NCBI RefSeq assembly: GCF_000005505.3
Contig: NC_016135.3
Location: 24,646,613-24,710,612 of the forward strand
Length of the DNA: 64,000 bases
From: Brachypodium distachyon
Taxonomy: Eukaryota > Streptophyta > Magnoliopsida > Poales > Poaceae
Reading direction: 5' to 3'
Shown: piece by piece, positions 24,671 through 35,078 of the stretch
Layout: each line of letters begins with the position of its first letter
Position numbering within the stretch: position 1 is the first letter of the stretch
Program-made: the position numbers and the translations under genes
Notes under the pieces: generated by a model
What the model was told of the DNA's origin: nothing
What the model saw: the letters and a program-made list of their open reading frames with translations, nothing else
Database searches by the model: none

Positions 24671-25885
24671 ATGATGGCTGCTGTGACTACCGCGGCCCCA
24701 GCCTCTTCTTCCTCTTCCGGCTGGGACTTCACCTGGTGACCCCTCGATCTCCTCTCACTCCTCTGGCTCTCCCTCCAGCTGATGTTCGCTCTAGTCAGAT
24801 TTGCGTGGCATCACGGCTTATTCGTGGTCTGTGCTCGTGCTTTCGTAGCTTTCCTGTTCAGCATGTTGGTGTAGCTTTCTCTCTGCCGAGTGCTGGCTGT
24901 TGTACCAGTAGCACCTCGTGGGTTGCGTTGCTTCGTGTTCGACGGATTGCCTGAAAGAAGCTAGCAGTAGTTTTTAGGCAGAAGCATGGGAAACTGACCA
25001 AGATCATGTGTTTCTATTATGAAGCAGTTATATTAAGTTGAGCGTTTAGGGAGGTAATATCAGGGGCATCTGGTCTGATCACACCGCGATAAAACTAGGG
25101 ATCTTAGTGATTTGTCTTTTTTCTTGAGCGTTGATACGATGACTTGATAGGTCAGAAAGGTGTGATGATAAGTTTGACGAGGTTCCGTAAAAAAAAATCA
25201 TAGTGTTTTGCCCCCAAAAAAGAAACTGTGGCATGTATTGTTTCTTGGCAACATATGATGGTGTATCGATCAATTTGAGATGCTATAATTCTCGCAAAAA
25301 AAAATTGAGATGCTATAATTGCTATTTCGCACACAGTATTCACTATTGACTACTAGTAGGTAAATCCAGTAATGATTTGATGCAATTGGTCCTGGTGAAA
25401 TTCTGCAACTGTGCAGTTACAACCTTTTTGTTTGGCAGCAACTTTGAAGTTGATTATGGATCTGAAGAACATGCTACCATTGTTTACAAGACGTTAGCTG
25501 TTGACAAGGAGGTAAAGCATTTATTTTTTTACTTTTTAGCGTGTCTTTCTGCTTCCCTGAATTTCTTTTTCCACTTTGTTCATGGCATGCTTAAAAAAGA
25601 ATGGTGTGTTTTGTATTACAGTTGCAGCCAGATAAGGTCAGGAGGGAGATGACTGTTTCTGGTGGCAAGCTTGTCGTGTGAGTAAATCCACATCATCTTT
25701 CTAAGTCGACTTCCGGTTGCTGCGTGAAGTGTAATGATGTAATCCCTTGTATTTGTAAATCCAGGCGCTTTGAAGCAGTAGAGGCCCGATTCCTGCGAGC
25801 AACATTCAGCGCGTTTGTCGACCTTATGGTACTTGTGACAAAGATTGTCGAAGAATACAGTGTAAGCAAGGAGGAGCGTTCCTGA
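24671..25885 (+). CDS. PCC1: Pcc1/LAGE3-type subunit of the EKC/KEOPS complex
   Basis: Predicted 104-aa protein from exons 24671-24735, 25439-25511, 25622-25677 and 25765-25885; all junctions are GT-AG and in frame. After a Ser/Ala-rich leader (residues 1-20) the Pcc1 fold covers about 21-98: FEVDYGSEEHATIVYKTLAV (first strand and helix), a VRREMTVSGGKLVVRFEAVE strand pair, and an ARFLRATFSAFVDLMVLVTK helix. By family, Pcc1 dimerises and binds Kae1 in KEOPS, which makes the t6A modification at position 37 of ANN-decoding tRNAs. Length suits the family. An ATG three bases later at 24674 would serve equally; an in-frame ATG far upstream at 24230 lies in GC-rich leader with no conserved domain and was not used. 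The gene is convergent with the malectin kinase. Confidence 0.9.
25275..25320 (+). repeat. Poly-A micro-insertion with 16-bp exact direct repeats, PCC1 intron 1
   Basis: TTGAGATGCTATAATT occurs at 25275-25290 and 25305-25320. Between them are only 14 bp, CTCGC plus nine A. This is the clearest tail-only case in the window. Confidence 0.8.
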
Positions 25886-27200
25886 TAAGCGATGTGATCT
25901 AGTTAGTCAACCTTTGGTCATTTGGACAATGCATTGTGAATCCTGAATGAAACACTTCGTACTCTGTAGTATGGATTACCTCTCATTCATATTTCATTCT
26001 GTTGCTCGTACATGGTCTGAAGTGGAAAAAAACCCAGGAAATTGGGAGGAACAGAGAAACACCACCGGACATCATAGCTTTATTAGAAGTTCTATTCAGT
26101 GAGTTTGCTCGTGTATTTATTTCTTGATGGACTCGCCAGAGAATTAAGTTTATAGGAAAACTTAAAACGAGAATCTCCATATGCGAAAACACGAGCCTGA
26201 GCCTTGTGAGTTTTGCTGAGAAGTGTGCTGATTCCGTTTATGGGCTTAGTGTCAACTGTTTGTTTTCCTACTCTATTTCGAGGCGATATGTCATGTTTCT
26301 AGTCAGCAGAGTCGCTGTTAACTCTGAACCTGAAGACCAAAGACCCCCGAAGTTTTTTTTTTTAGACAGAGAATAGACCCGGAAGTTTATACGGGTACTA
26401 GAGTCTGGGCCGGCAAAATCCACGCAGCGCTCCCCGCTCAGGCACATGTGATCTGTGTACTTTCAGGCCAGTAGGCCAGCAGCGCACGGGAGATCGTAGA
26501 TGAGATTGAGATGAAGCATGTCCCGTCCAACATTGTGCCTCAAATCCCAGTCCGTTCACTTGTAAGCCAGACTGGAAGACGGTTCGCAGTAGTCTTGACG
26601 GGCAGGACAGCAAACTTTGTCCAGGCTATGTCTCATGTAATTTCAGAAGCGCATTGTTCAAACCCTTCTGGATATGCTCAGGTTCGGGTACAACAAAGTA
26701 CATCATTAACCAGCAAGGCATTATTGGAGGTAGAGGGGAATTTGGTGTGTGTCGAAAATCCAAATTACAGCAAAGGGTGGAAGTTTACATGGCAATGCAG
26801 GAATAGCAGCGAAAACAAATGTTTGGACCAGAATTTACAACAGTTACCACACATCATTTGGCAAAACAGGTCCACGGTGTATAAGTTGGATAATGGAATT
26901 GTATTATTAGTAAGATTTATACAGGTCACACCAGCAGAACTACATGAAATCCCATCAGTTTAAATAAATCACATGATACAACAGGACGTCAACGAAAAAC
27001 TTGAAGCGTCCAAGTTCTTCTTTTTTTGTTTGTTTGTTGGGTAATCTACAAAAGTCCTATTATTCTACACTTGTCGAGCAGGACAATGCCCAAAAGAGTA
27101 AGAAGAACCTAAGCCAACCATATATCACAATTTCACATCAGGACCACAGCTACGATACAATCAAGATTGTTTAGTGAGTTACCGGATGTCAGAAAAAACC
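25886..27200. other. Convergent intergenic region between PCC1 and malectin kinase
   Basis: Holds the 3' UTRs of both genes. A 150-codon plus-strand frame at 26511-26963 starts MKHVPSNIVPQIPVRSLV; it has no domain I recognise, no clear promoter and no splice partners, so I do not call it a gene. An imperfect poly-T micro-insertion lies at 26341-26388. Confidence 0.5.
26341..26388 (-). repeat. Poly-T micro-insertion with imperfect 14-15-bp direct repeats
   Basis: AGACCCCCGAAGTTT at 26341 and AGACCCGGAAGTTT at 26375 flank a run of T followed by AGACAGAGAAT. It has the same layout as the other tail-like inserts, in reverse orientation. Confidence 0.55.
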
Positions 27201-29738
27201 TCAAGTGTCTGAATCTTCTCTGATGCCTGATTGCTTTGACTGACGCTCCTCTTCTCCCTCTCTGATGTGAGGCATGCTAAAAGACATATCGGCAAATCCT
27301 AGTTCACTGCTTCCAAATGATTCACAATCCAAATTGCGTTTGTACGCTTCATGGAGCTGCAGTACATACTCTAGGTGCCACAAGACCTCACCCATTGATG
27401 GTCTGGTTCTCCCATCATCGGCGAGACACTTCTCCGCAATATCACCAAACTTCTTCAAGGATTCTGGTGAGTAATCACCATCCAGTCGTGGATCCATTAT
27501 TGCTTCCAGGGAACGCTGGCGCTGCCATCTCATCGCCCATTCTGCCAAGTTTATTTGATCCTTTGGCAATGTGGGGTCTATCACCGGCCTGGCACAAGCA
27601 ACTTCAAAGAGCACCACTCCAAAAGAGTACACATCGGATTTTTGTGTCAATTGCTGCCTCCGGAAGTACTCAGGATCAAGGTACCCGAAGCTTCCCCTGA
27701 TTGCTGTACTAACATGTGTCTGGTCCAGTGTTGGTCCAGTTTTCGACAACCCAAAGTCTGCTATTTTTGCAACAAAGTTCTTATCTAACAGGATGTTAGT
27801 TGTCTTTACGTCTCTATGGATTATACCTCGGTCTGCCCCAGTGTGCAGATAGTGAAGCCCACGGGCCGCACCAATGCAGGCATCAAGCCGTTGCTTCCAT
27901 GTCAAAGGTGGGAGGTCACTTCCATAGAGATGGCTTCGCAATGTCCCCTTGGCCATGTATTCATAGATCAGTATCATCTCCTTCTGCTCTTCACAATATC
28001 CAATCATTGCAACAAGGTGCCGGTGCCTAAGCTTGGAGAGCATCTCGATCTCTGTTTCAAATTCTTTCAGGCCCTGGCCACATAATGGATTTGCACGCTT
28101 GATTGCCACTGTAGTGCCCTCATCGACCTCACCCTTGTAAACCTTACCAAAACCCCCAGAACCAATGACCAATGTCTCATCAAAGTTCTTTGTGGCAGAC
28201 CTAATATCCGAAATGCTGAATCGTCTGCCCATCCTATGACCAATGGAAGATGAATTGCGTGCCAAGGGTGATTTACTGGATGCCCGGGCATCTGTAGTGC
28301 TTTTCATAGCCTCATGGAGGACTAAAGGGTGCCAACCAGGAGGAGCCTCCTTCTCAGCAGCTTTCCGTTTCCTTCTTACATAGCACCATGAGAATAGAGC
28401 AACACTTGCCAGCATCACAAAAGAAGCTGAGCCAATACCAACTTCTTCCCATATATTTATCTTCCTCTTACCCTTGGAAGGCCCCCTCTGGTTACCCATG
28501 TCGATATGACCAAGCACATAATCAAGCTCACCATTCCTGCTGAGCTTGAATATCTCCAAACCATTCAGAAGTGCATCAGTACCTGAAGCGCTGGTCATGG
28601 AGTCTGGGCCTAGCTGAATCCAAAGCGAGTCCACCTGCTGTGGCAAGCTGTCAAAATAGTCCTCATGATATGCCTTGTTAATACCCCCGGCCCTGACATA
28701 CACATCGTAGTTCTCAGCAGCTGTCTTGTTGTTGATGTAGATCTTGAAGATCCTCTGGCTGGGCTTGTCATAGACAAGCTCGCAAAAGTGAAGGCGGACC
28801 AAGTAATCAAAGTTGGGATGGACAAAGAATCGCCATGTCACATTAAACCGCTTGTCAACAACCATGTTATTGCTCATGATTCTTGCAGTCTCATAGACAC
28901 CAATTGGAGCAATTGAGGAGTCATTGCTTGAGAGATACCTTATGGCCGAAGTATTGGACACAGTCAAAGCAGCATTTGCAGAAAACATGAATGCTTCATC
29001 AGTGTACCATGGTCTATGAAGATACTGATCACTTGAAGATGCAAGTGCAGGCCCTCCAATATTCAGCCGATACATAGTCTCCACACCTCGGCTGCTTAAT
29101 CCAGGAGGAAGGTACCCATCTCCACCACCAACTTTGTGCACTGTGTCGTTGAAGGAATTATCTGGAGTGAGCATCACCTCAATCGCATTGACAAAGGCAA
29201 ATGACCCACGGCTTGGATCAAACTCGATCTGGAGGCGCTGGGTGCTCACTGCAAGAAAGTACTCCTTGACGATTGCAGTGACGGCCAAATTGCTCACGGA
29301 GCTTCTCCAAAGAATCTCCTCCGACACATTAAATTTCGAGACCAGCTTGAAATCATTTGCAACAACATCAAACACGGAGCTGTTTGCGCTGAAATTCCCG
29401 AATGTGGAAGGGAAGAAATGCAGCCTGATACAGTAGTTCCCTGGCAGCACGCTGAAGTCATACCAAGATGTTGTGGTAAACAGACGCGCAGAACGATACA
29501 CCGGGCCGAAGATTTCACTGGCATTGCTGCCCCCGGCCAGCAAAGCAGCGATCCCCGGGCTGCTCAAAGTGAAATTCAGGTCAGGGGCCATGTCGCCGAC
29601 CCACCTCCGGCCATCGGCATCGACAGTCGCGTTCGAGCCGCAGCTCAAAAGCAACTCCCTCCCGTGAGCTTTCAGGAACTGCAGGTTAGCAAACACGATG
29701 CTCACAGCAGCCAGCACAAGTAGCCTCATCTGAAACAT
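27201..29738 (-). CDS. CrRLK1L malectin-like receptor kinase (HERK/THESEUS group)
   Basis: Predicted plasma-membrane receptor kinase sensing cell-wall state or RALF-type peptides (family knowledge), encoded by one intronless frame as is usual for CrRLK1L genes. The open frame extends to an ATG at 29798 (865 codons), but the ATG at 29738 is preferred. It is followed at once by the signal peptide (MRLLVLAAVSIVF), giving 845 aa, and the 20 codons before it lie in transposon-like sequence. In 845-aa numbering: tandem malectin-like ectodomain about 27-400 with many N-glycosylation sites, a membrane helix about 433-454, a basic stop-transfer RRKRK, and a kinase about 521-795. The kinase has IGSGGFGKV, lysine in VAIKRAN (547), HRDVKTTN (641) and DFGLSK (661), and is an RD kinase with all residues present. 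The kinase resembles HERK2 (At1g30570) most from memory; no search was run. Confidence 0.95.
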   Translation of the reverse strand: MFQMRLLVLAAVSIVFANLQFLKAHGRELLLSCGSNATVDADGRRWVGDMAPDLNFTLSSPGIAALLAGGSNASEIFGPVYRSARLFTTTSWYDFSVLPGNYCIRLHFFPSTFGNFSANSSVFDVVANDFKLVSKFNVSEEILWRSSVSNLAVTAIVKEYFLAVSTQRLQIEFDPSRGSFAFVNAIEVMLTPDNSFNDTVHKVGGGDGYLPPGLSSRGVETMYRLNIGGPALASSSDQYLHRPWYTDEAFMFSANAALTVSNTSAIRYLSSNDSSIAPIGVYETARIMSNNMVVDKRFNVTWRFFVHPNFDYLVRLHFCELVYDKPSQRIFKIYINNKTAAENYDVYVRAGGINKAYHEDYFDSLPQQVDSLWIQLGPDSMTSASGTDALLNGLEIFKLSRNGELDYVLGHIDMGNQRGPSKGKRKINIWEEVGIGSASFVMLASVALFSWCYVRRKRKAAEKEAPPGWHPLVLHEAMKSTTDARASSKSPLARNSSSIGHRMGRRFSISDIRSATKNFDETLVIGSGGFGKVYKGEVDEGTTVAIKRANPLCGQGLKEFETEIEMLSKLRHRHLVAMIGYCEEQKEMILIYEYMAKGTLRSHLYGSDLPPLTWKQRLDACIGAARGLHYLHTGADRGIIHRDVKTTNILLDKNFVAKIADFGLSKTGPTLDQTHVSTAIRGSFGYLDPEYFRRQQLTQKSDVYSFGVVLFEVACARPVIDPTLPKDQINLAEWAMRWQRQRSLEAIMDPRLDGDYSPESLKKFGDIAEKCLADDGRTRPSMGEVLWHLEYVLQLHEAYKRNLDCESFGSSELGFADMSFSMPHIREGEEERQSKQSGIREDSDT

Positions 29739-29744
29739 CACCCA

Positions 29745-29830
29745 GAGAGTCCTAGCGGCGGATCTAGGTGGTGCGCCGCCGGGTGTGCACCGGCACACCC
29801 GAAATTTGTGGGAGTCAGCGGGGCTTAGCT
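29745..29830 (-). mobile_element. hAT-like transposon end abutting the malectin kinase start
   Basis: On the minus strand the stretch contains GGGTGTGCCGGTGCACACCC, then ACCTAGATCCGCCGCTAG just before the gene's start. This pairing of a G/C-rich GTGTGC palindrome with a TAGATCCGCC terminus is typical, from memory, of grass hAT elements. The partner end was not found, so this may be a fragment. Confidence 0.45.
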
Positions 29831-30262
29831 AATCACCGGAAGCTCGCCAATGGCCGAGATTGAGGACGGGGCTGAGACAGCAGCGACGCGATGAGGCGGA
29901 ACGGGGACGAACGGCGATGGCGACCGACGACGCGCGTGAGAGGCGGCGGGGTTCTGTGGTGGGTGCGGCGCAGCGGCAACGCTAGGGTGCGGCGCGGCGG
30001 CAGCTCTAGGGCATAGGGGTGGTAGAGTATAGCCTATAGGGGATATTTTAGAGCCATTGGAGCTTGGCTGGGCAGGGCAGGGCAGGAGAGGAAGAGGAAG
30101 ACCGGAAGAGGAAAGAGTGAGGAAAGGTGAAGAGGAAGAGAAAACCGTAGAGGAGAAGATGGATCTCAGATTCTCACTTATTTTTTTCTCTTTTGGCGAG
30201 AATCAGATTTTATCAGGCTCTATATGGAGGTTTGGAGCACATATTTGATCAAAAGAAAAAAG

Positions 30263-30352
30263 GCTGATATCATTCTTCTTCTTCTTTTTTGAAACAGTGG
30301 GCATTCCCACCCACCCATTTCCATTAAAGAAACCGCCGTAGCTAATACCATT
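30263..30352 (-). repeat. Possible LINE 3' tail with imperfect target duplication
   Basis: GCTGATATCATT at 30263 and GCTAATACCATT at 30341 (10 of 12 match) flank a segment starting with T-rich sequence. Its reverse complement contains CTTTAATGGAAATGGGTGGG and ends in A-rich sequence, like a LINE tail. Confidence 0.4.
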
Positions 30353-31477
30353 AAATGTTCAAAATACCGAAAATCGAATTTCGCGTGATATATCGTACGG
30401 TTTGCAGTTATATAAGGAAAAAAATGTGCTCCCGCTTAAATCATGCATTTTCATATAAATAAAAGTGTAGAATAGCAATGCTCAAGCATACTAAATATAT
30501 GACTCCAAGTTTTTGAATGGTTAATTACAAATTAAATGAATAAGCATTTCCTACTAAATCTTTAATGAACTAAGAAAGTACATTTTATATGTGTGCATCT
30601 AGCACGACTATTTGATGAAGTTGAAATTGTCTAATTCAACATTTGTTTAGGAAAGAATCCTTGCCGCCATGTACATATCTGTCTATAAATATAAATGTTG
30701 GGTTAAATATCGAGCACACCGGTTAGTCGATAGGTTAGTTGATATTTGTGAAATGGGATTTACCATACGATATGTTTATTTATCGGTGTCGGTAGGCCAC
30801 CGATATATTTGGTGAAAGAGTAACCAAGTAGTATTAGCTTATCTTCTTTGGCAAGAAATGAGTCACTGCTTACACTATATAGCTATACATCCAAGGCAAA
30901 AGCAATGTTCCAACAATTATCCCAAAAAGAGTAACAATTGTAAAAAAAGAGAGAGTTTGCAATGCATGATGGTTCATAAGTTGTTGCTGCCCCTCTACCA
31001 CCCCAAGTGTAGCGGGCACCCCTCAAGCTAAATTGTTTGCTGCTTTGTTCCTTGCATCCTGAAAAGTGGGGACTGGAGAGAGCGGTGAGGAACTGAGAAT
31101 CCAGTCACATTCCATTGGGTAGTGAACTGATGGATGGTGGTAGGCCACATGGATGCATGGACGGGGAAGTGGAGCAACACATGGCCCTGTTCCCACTCTC
31201 TCTGCCTCTGCTCTCCACTGCTGATCACATCATAATAACGCCCTTGCCAAATTAAGTTCCATCTACATCATGCTTGCATGATTGGTTCATCCCGTCACAG
31301 CCCTGCCCCTGCATACCCAACGTGCTAGATTCAGAAGGAGAACTCTTGGCTGTGAAGAATTAAGTGCACAAATGTTTTGACATGTGTTCAATTAGTAGAG
31401 TCAGTGTAGGTTTGTGTTATGATTTCTCCATCTTTTAACATGCATAGTTAGAGAAGTTTCTTAGAAGAAATTATGTA

Positions 31478-31592
31478 CTCCCTCCGATTTATATTACTTA
31501 TCTCAAATTTGTCTAAATATGAATGTATCTATGTTCAAAAAACGTCTACATACATGTAATAATATTTCGACAAGTAATTCCGACCGAAGGGC
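31478..31592. mobile_element. Degenerate Stowaway MITE
   Basis: A left end CTCCCTCCGATTTATATTAC after TA is matched by a decayed right end around TAATTCCGACCGAAGGG. The interior has the ATGTATCTA and ACGTCTACAT words of the common Triticeae subfamily. Confidence 0.6.
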
Positions 31593-33398
31593 AGTGCTTT
31601 TCCTGTTTCAGTCGTGGGTCTTCTCCATGCAAGTCGGCACAAAAAAGATAGCAACATAACCTTTTTGTTATACATGGACATTATTATTGTAGTGCTGTGG
31701 GTGTTGGAATGTCATCACTTGATTATGATGGTTCAGAACCAGAAATAAAAAAGGCAGGTTTCGTTTGATTTGATGGAAGAGCTAGTCACTTCCTACTTGC
31801 ACGTAAAAATGTCACAATGGAAGAGAAAACAGACATGTAAAAGGTAGATAGATGTGGACGCAGAGATTCCAGAAAGAAAAAGGCACCGACGCATGGAGAT
31901 AGTAACACTTCAGGAACAAGACTTGCCAGCCTCTCCCATCAAATCCACAATTTCCTGTTCGTCAGGAATAAAGCTCTAAGCTTTTATATCTTGAAGAGAA
32001 AGACATAACGACTTGCGAAAAATTGCAGATCAGATCGCATCCAAGCAGATTCTGGAGCAGATCGTGATCCCACTGTTGTAAATCTGTAATGACCAGTAGG
32101 ATGCAGCAAAAGAGAGGATGGAAATTTGGGCAGGGATCAGCAATAGAGAAGTGGAAAATTTGGGCAGGAAGGAAGCAGCTAGGAAGCTGCCCAGGCAAGA
32201 ACAAAACCTAGCATAACAATTTTCAATTTCTGCTGATAAGCCTGCATCAGCATGTGGCCTCTGGGTCGCTTGTCAGACATAACAATAGTTTAAAACATAA
32301 ACAAGCAGAGATGCAGGGTGCAGAATTTCTTTTGTCCATGTTCCTGCTAAAAACAATGGCAATCATTCAAACAGGGCATAAGTTGACAGGCATAGAAAAA
32401 TGTGCAAGTTGGTGTTGTATTTGGAAGACTAGATGGTAGCGTGAGTACTATTCAGTGGTCACTTGCAGTTGCAACAACTCACTGCCAGTGCCAAGTGCTA
32501 TAGCTGCTGAGAGAACACCCAGTTTTCTCATGAAAAGTAGGAGACAGAAAACAAAACAAAGGAACCAATCATTTTCTTCCACAATGCTCTGCTCTGAAAA
32601 TCTACACCATGTTAGGTAAACATGTAGCGTGTACCAAATCTACTACGTAGTACTATTTTAAAAAAGGATTCCTGAAATGCCAAGGGAGTGACAGATGTCC
32701 AAGCCTTGACAGATTTCTAGCTACCTTCGAAAGAAATATCGTTAATTAACAAGAAATGTCATGAAGCCAAAGTTAGAAGGGGTTCTTCTGCGAAATCTAG
32801 AAAAAAAATCTTATGTCAACTTTTTAAATTATGTACTGCAATCTCTGAGCTAGGCAATGAATGTCATGAAATCCGACTTTACAAACAATTCTTATGGAAA
32901 ATTGCAAGCCTGCAAGGCAAAAATATGTGGTACACTACATGATTTTCCTATCAGAGTCCACAGAACTATAAAAGACATCCAGTTGGAGAGCCTATGTCAT
33001 CAAAGATGTTTTGTACAGCGGTGAGATAAATACATATAAATTGAGTATTCCTGCATAGAAGGTTTCCCTTCACCCAGACCAGAAAGCTTACAGAATAACC
33101 CAAACAGAAAGGTGCACCCACAACACCCACAAAGAAGAAAAATCAGAGTTCAAAACAGAAGGGTGTGTGGAAACTTTTCTTTCATTAGATCAATGTACAC
33201 CAGGTCAAATAAGAATTGCATACAGATAAGATGTGACCGATAGTGCGTTGGATATAAGGTGAATTTCCGAAAATGCCAATGTTGCCTACATATATAGCAA
33301 ACCTAGCTTCGATGGAATTAGAAATCAACTTCCAACAAAAGAACTGGCGACACAAGGCCATGAGAAAGTGTTATGTTGTGAACGGTACAAAACATAAT

Positions 33399-35078
33399 CT
33401 AAGACTTGACCTTGTCGATGGCACGCTTGTTTTGCCAAGTGACACTCTTATCACCCTTCAGTTGGTTTCTTTTCATGGCTATTGAGCACTGATCAGCCCT
33501 TCTACCATTTGCATTCATCTCCAGTTGCGACTTCCTCCGCCTCATGCGGTTCTCCTGCCTCAAACTCCTTAAAGCTTGCGCCTTCTTCTCAATCTCCAGT
33601 GCTTCAGAGAAATTCCAGATTTTGACAGTACCATCCTCACCCCCACATACGATCCTGTCTGCACCGATGTCGACAGAGAAAAGATCGCATCCAAAGCCAT
33701 GAAACATTCTCTGTGGAGGTTCTATTGCACTTATATCAAAGTTCTTAACCCTGAATCGGCGCTTTGACGAGTTTAGGGGAGTCAGCAGCTTCCTCAAATC
33801 AATTAGTGCAATTCTGCCATCACTAGAGGCAGAGACAAGCCACGGATACTCAAAAGCGAGAGAATGAACAGGGCCAGTATGCGGCACCCAAGTAGCAGCT
33901 GGTTTAATATCCTCATCATCAGATGCCTCGGAAATATCAAACAAGCGAATTGCACCATCCTCTCCTCCAGTAAACAGGACATTTGTCAGGTGTGTTCGAG
34001 CTACAGAATATGCATTACCAACATGGGCATTGGAAATTACACTTGTCAAATTACCACTCTCAATATCCCATACATATGTGTCTCTACCAGCTGTACTGGC
34101 AATGGTATTTCCATGAGGAGCAAGGGCTAGAACCCAGTCAGCATGCATGAACTTTTGCACACACTTCATCTGGGCTCTGTCCCAAACACGAACAGTCATA
34201 TCCCAAGAACCACTGTAAATCCTCGTTGGATCCAAGGCAAGACAAGTCACCGGTCCTTCATGACCCCAGAGGCGAAATTCAGAATCACGGTTAGTACCAT
34301 ATCCAGAAATGTGGAAAAGGTGTGAGTTACCCTCAACAGCCCTCCAACACTGAATGTAGGCATTGGATCCCCCAGTTACCAAAAGCCTACTGTCAGCTGC
34401 AATTGCCCGGATGGTGCAACCAAACGGACGGGACTCATCAATCAGAAGCCCTTCCTCCATGTCCCACATTCGAACTACAGAATCATGACCACCAGTGAAT
34501 ATCAGGTTTGCTGATGCCAAAAGGAACACAGTGCGTACATCCTCGCTGTGACCACGAAGAACATCCACGCTAAACCGTCCCATGAAGGATTTACTTTGAA
34601 ACTCCCTGTCCACAAACAATGTTTTCCACGACCTCCCATCTGGGGTCCCACCTGGAACCAAGGGCCCGATGGGAGCATTCGGAAGTCCCCATCTTTCACA
34701 GTAGAATTTCTTCCATCCCTGATGATCTGCGACTAAGGTCTGCAGAACTGTGGAGACACAAGATACAATACCAAGCCCCTTTGGATCGAGGCACGCAAGG
34801 ACTTCACAGACCAATGCAGCCGGCAGATCAGTGAAGCATCTAGTGCCACACATTGAGGCGGTTGTATCGGTTCCTGCTTCCTCATTTTCCTTTGGTTCAG
34901 TAAGCCTTGGAAGTGATTCATAACTTGACTTCTGGTTGTTCAATCTGTTGAGGCTAATCAAATTTTTAGCCTTCCCACACTTAGTTAAGATGTTTGCCTG
35001 GATGAGTGTGTCCTCGGTGCAAATGCTAGAAGGATACTCTGGTGAATAGTCTCCTGCCTTGTTGCAATCAAAGGCCAT
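33399..35078 (-). CDS. FBX2: F-box/WD40-repeat protein, FBX2 (At5g21040) type
   Basis: Predicted substrate-binding subunit of an SCF ubiquitin ligase, 559 aa in one coding exon. The F-box spans about residues 82-127 (FTDLPAALVCEVLACLDPKG, then a WKKFYCERW segment) and would bind SKP1. It is followed by WD40 repeats over about 170-505 (GGHDSVVRMWD, SGSWDMTVRVWD, GGEDGAIRLFD, GGEDGTVKIWN) that should form a propeller for target binding. A basic, Arg-rich tail (RQENRMRRRKS) ends the protein. The open frame reaches an ATG at 35192, but a good acceptor (GCATTGCAG) on the minus strand ends at 35154, so that ATG lies in an intron; the start at 35078 (MAFDCNKAG) is used. The Arabidopsis relative is known by name only as FBX2; the target is unknown. 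Confidence 0.93.
   Translation of the reverse strand: MAFDCNKAGDYSPEYPSSICTEDTLIQANILTKCGKAKNLISLNRLNNQKSSYESLPRLTEPKENEEAGTDTTASMCGTRCFTDLPAALVCEVLACLDPKGLGIVSCVSTVLQTLVADHQGWKKFYCERWGLPNAPIGPLVPGGTPDGRSWKTLFVDREFQSKSFMGRFSVDVLRGHSEDVRTVFLLASANLIFTGGHDSVVRMWDMEEGLLIDESRPFGCTIRAIAADSRLLVTGGSNAYIQCWRAVEGNSHLFHISGYGTNRDSEFRLWGHEGPVTCLALDPTRIYSGSWDMTVRVWDRAQMKCVQKFMHADWVLALAPHGNTIASTAGRDTYVWDIESGNLTSVISNAHVGNAYSVARTHLTNVLFTGGEDGAIRLFDISEASDDEDIKPAATWVPHTGPVHSLAFEYPWLVSASSDGRIALIDLRKLLTPLNSSKRRFRVKNFDISAIEPPQRMFHGFGCDLFSVDIGADRIVCGGEDGTVKIWNFSEALEIEKKAQALRSLRQENRMRRRKSQLEMNANGRRADQCSIAMKRNQLKGDKSVTWQNKRAIDKVKS

Larger units (their letters stand above)
29831..33398. other. Intergenic, upstream of malectin kinase and downstream of FBX2
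   Basis: 29831-30150 is purine- and GC-rich and probably holds the kinase promoter or leader. The rest is AT-rich, with a possible retroposed tail at 30263 and a degenerate Stowaway at 31478. No gene is supported; the longest frames are about 60-80 codons without domains. Confidence 0.55.

Noticed and set aside
24220..24739. 170-codon frames on both strands
   Set aside because: Composition effect of the GC-rich PCC1 leader. The plus frame includes the real PCC1 first exon only at its end, and the minus frame has no domain.
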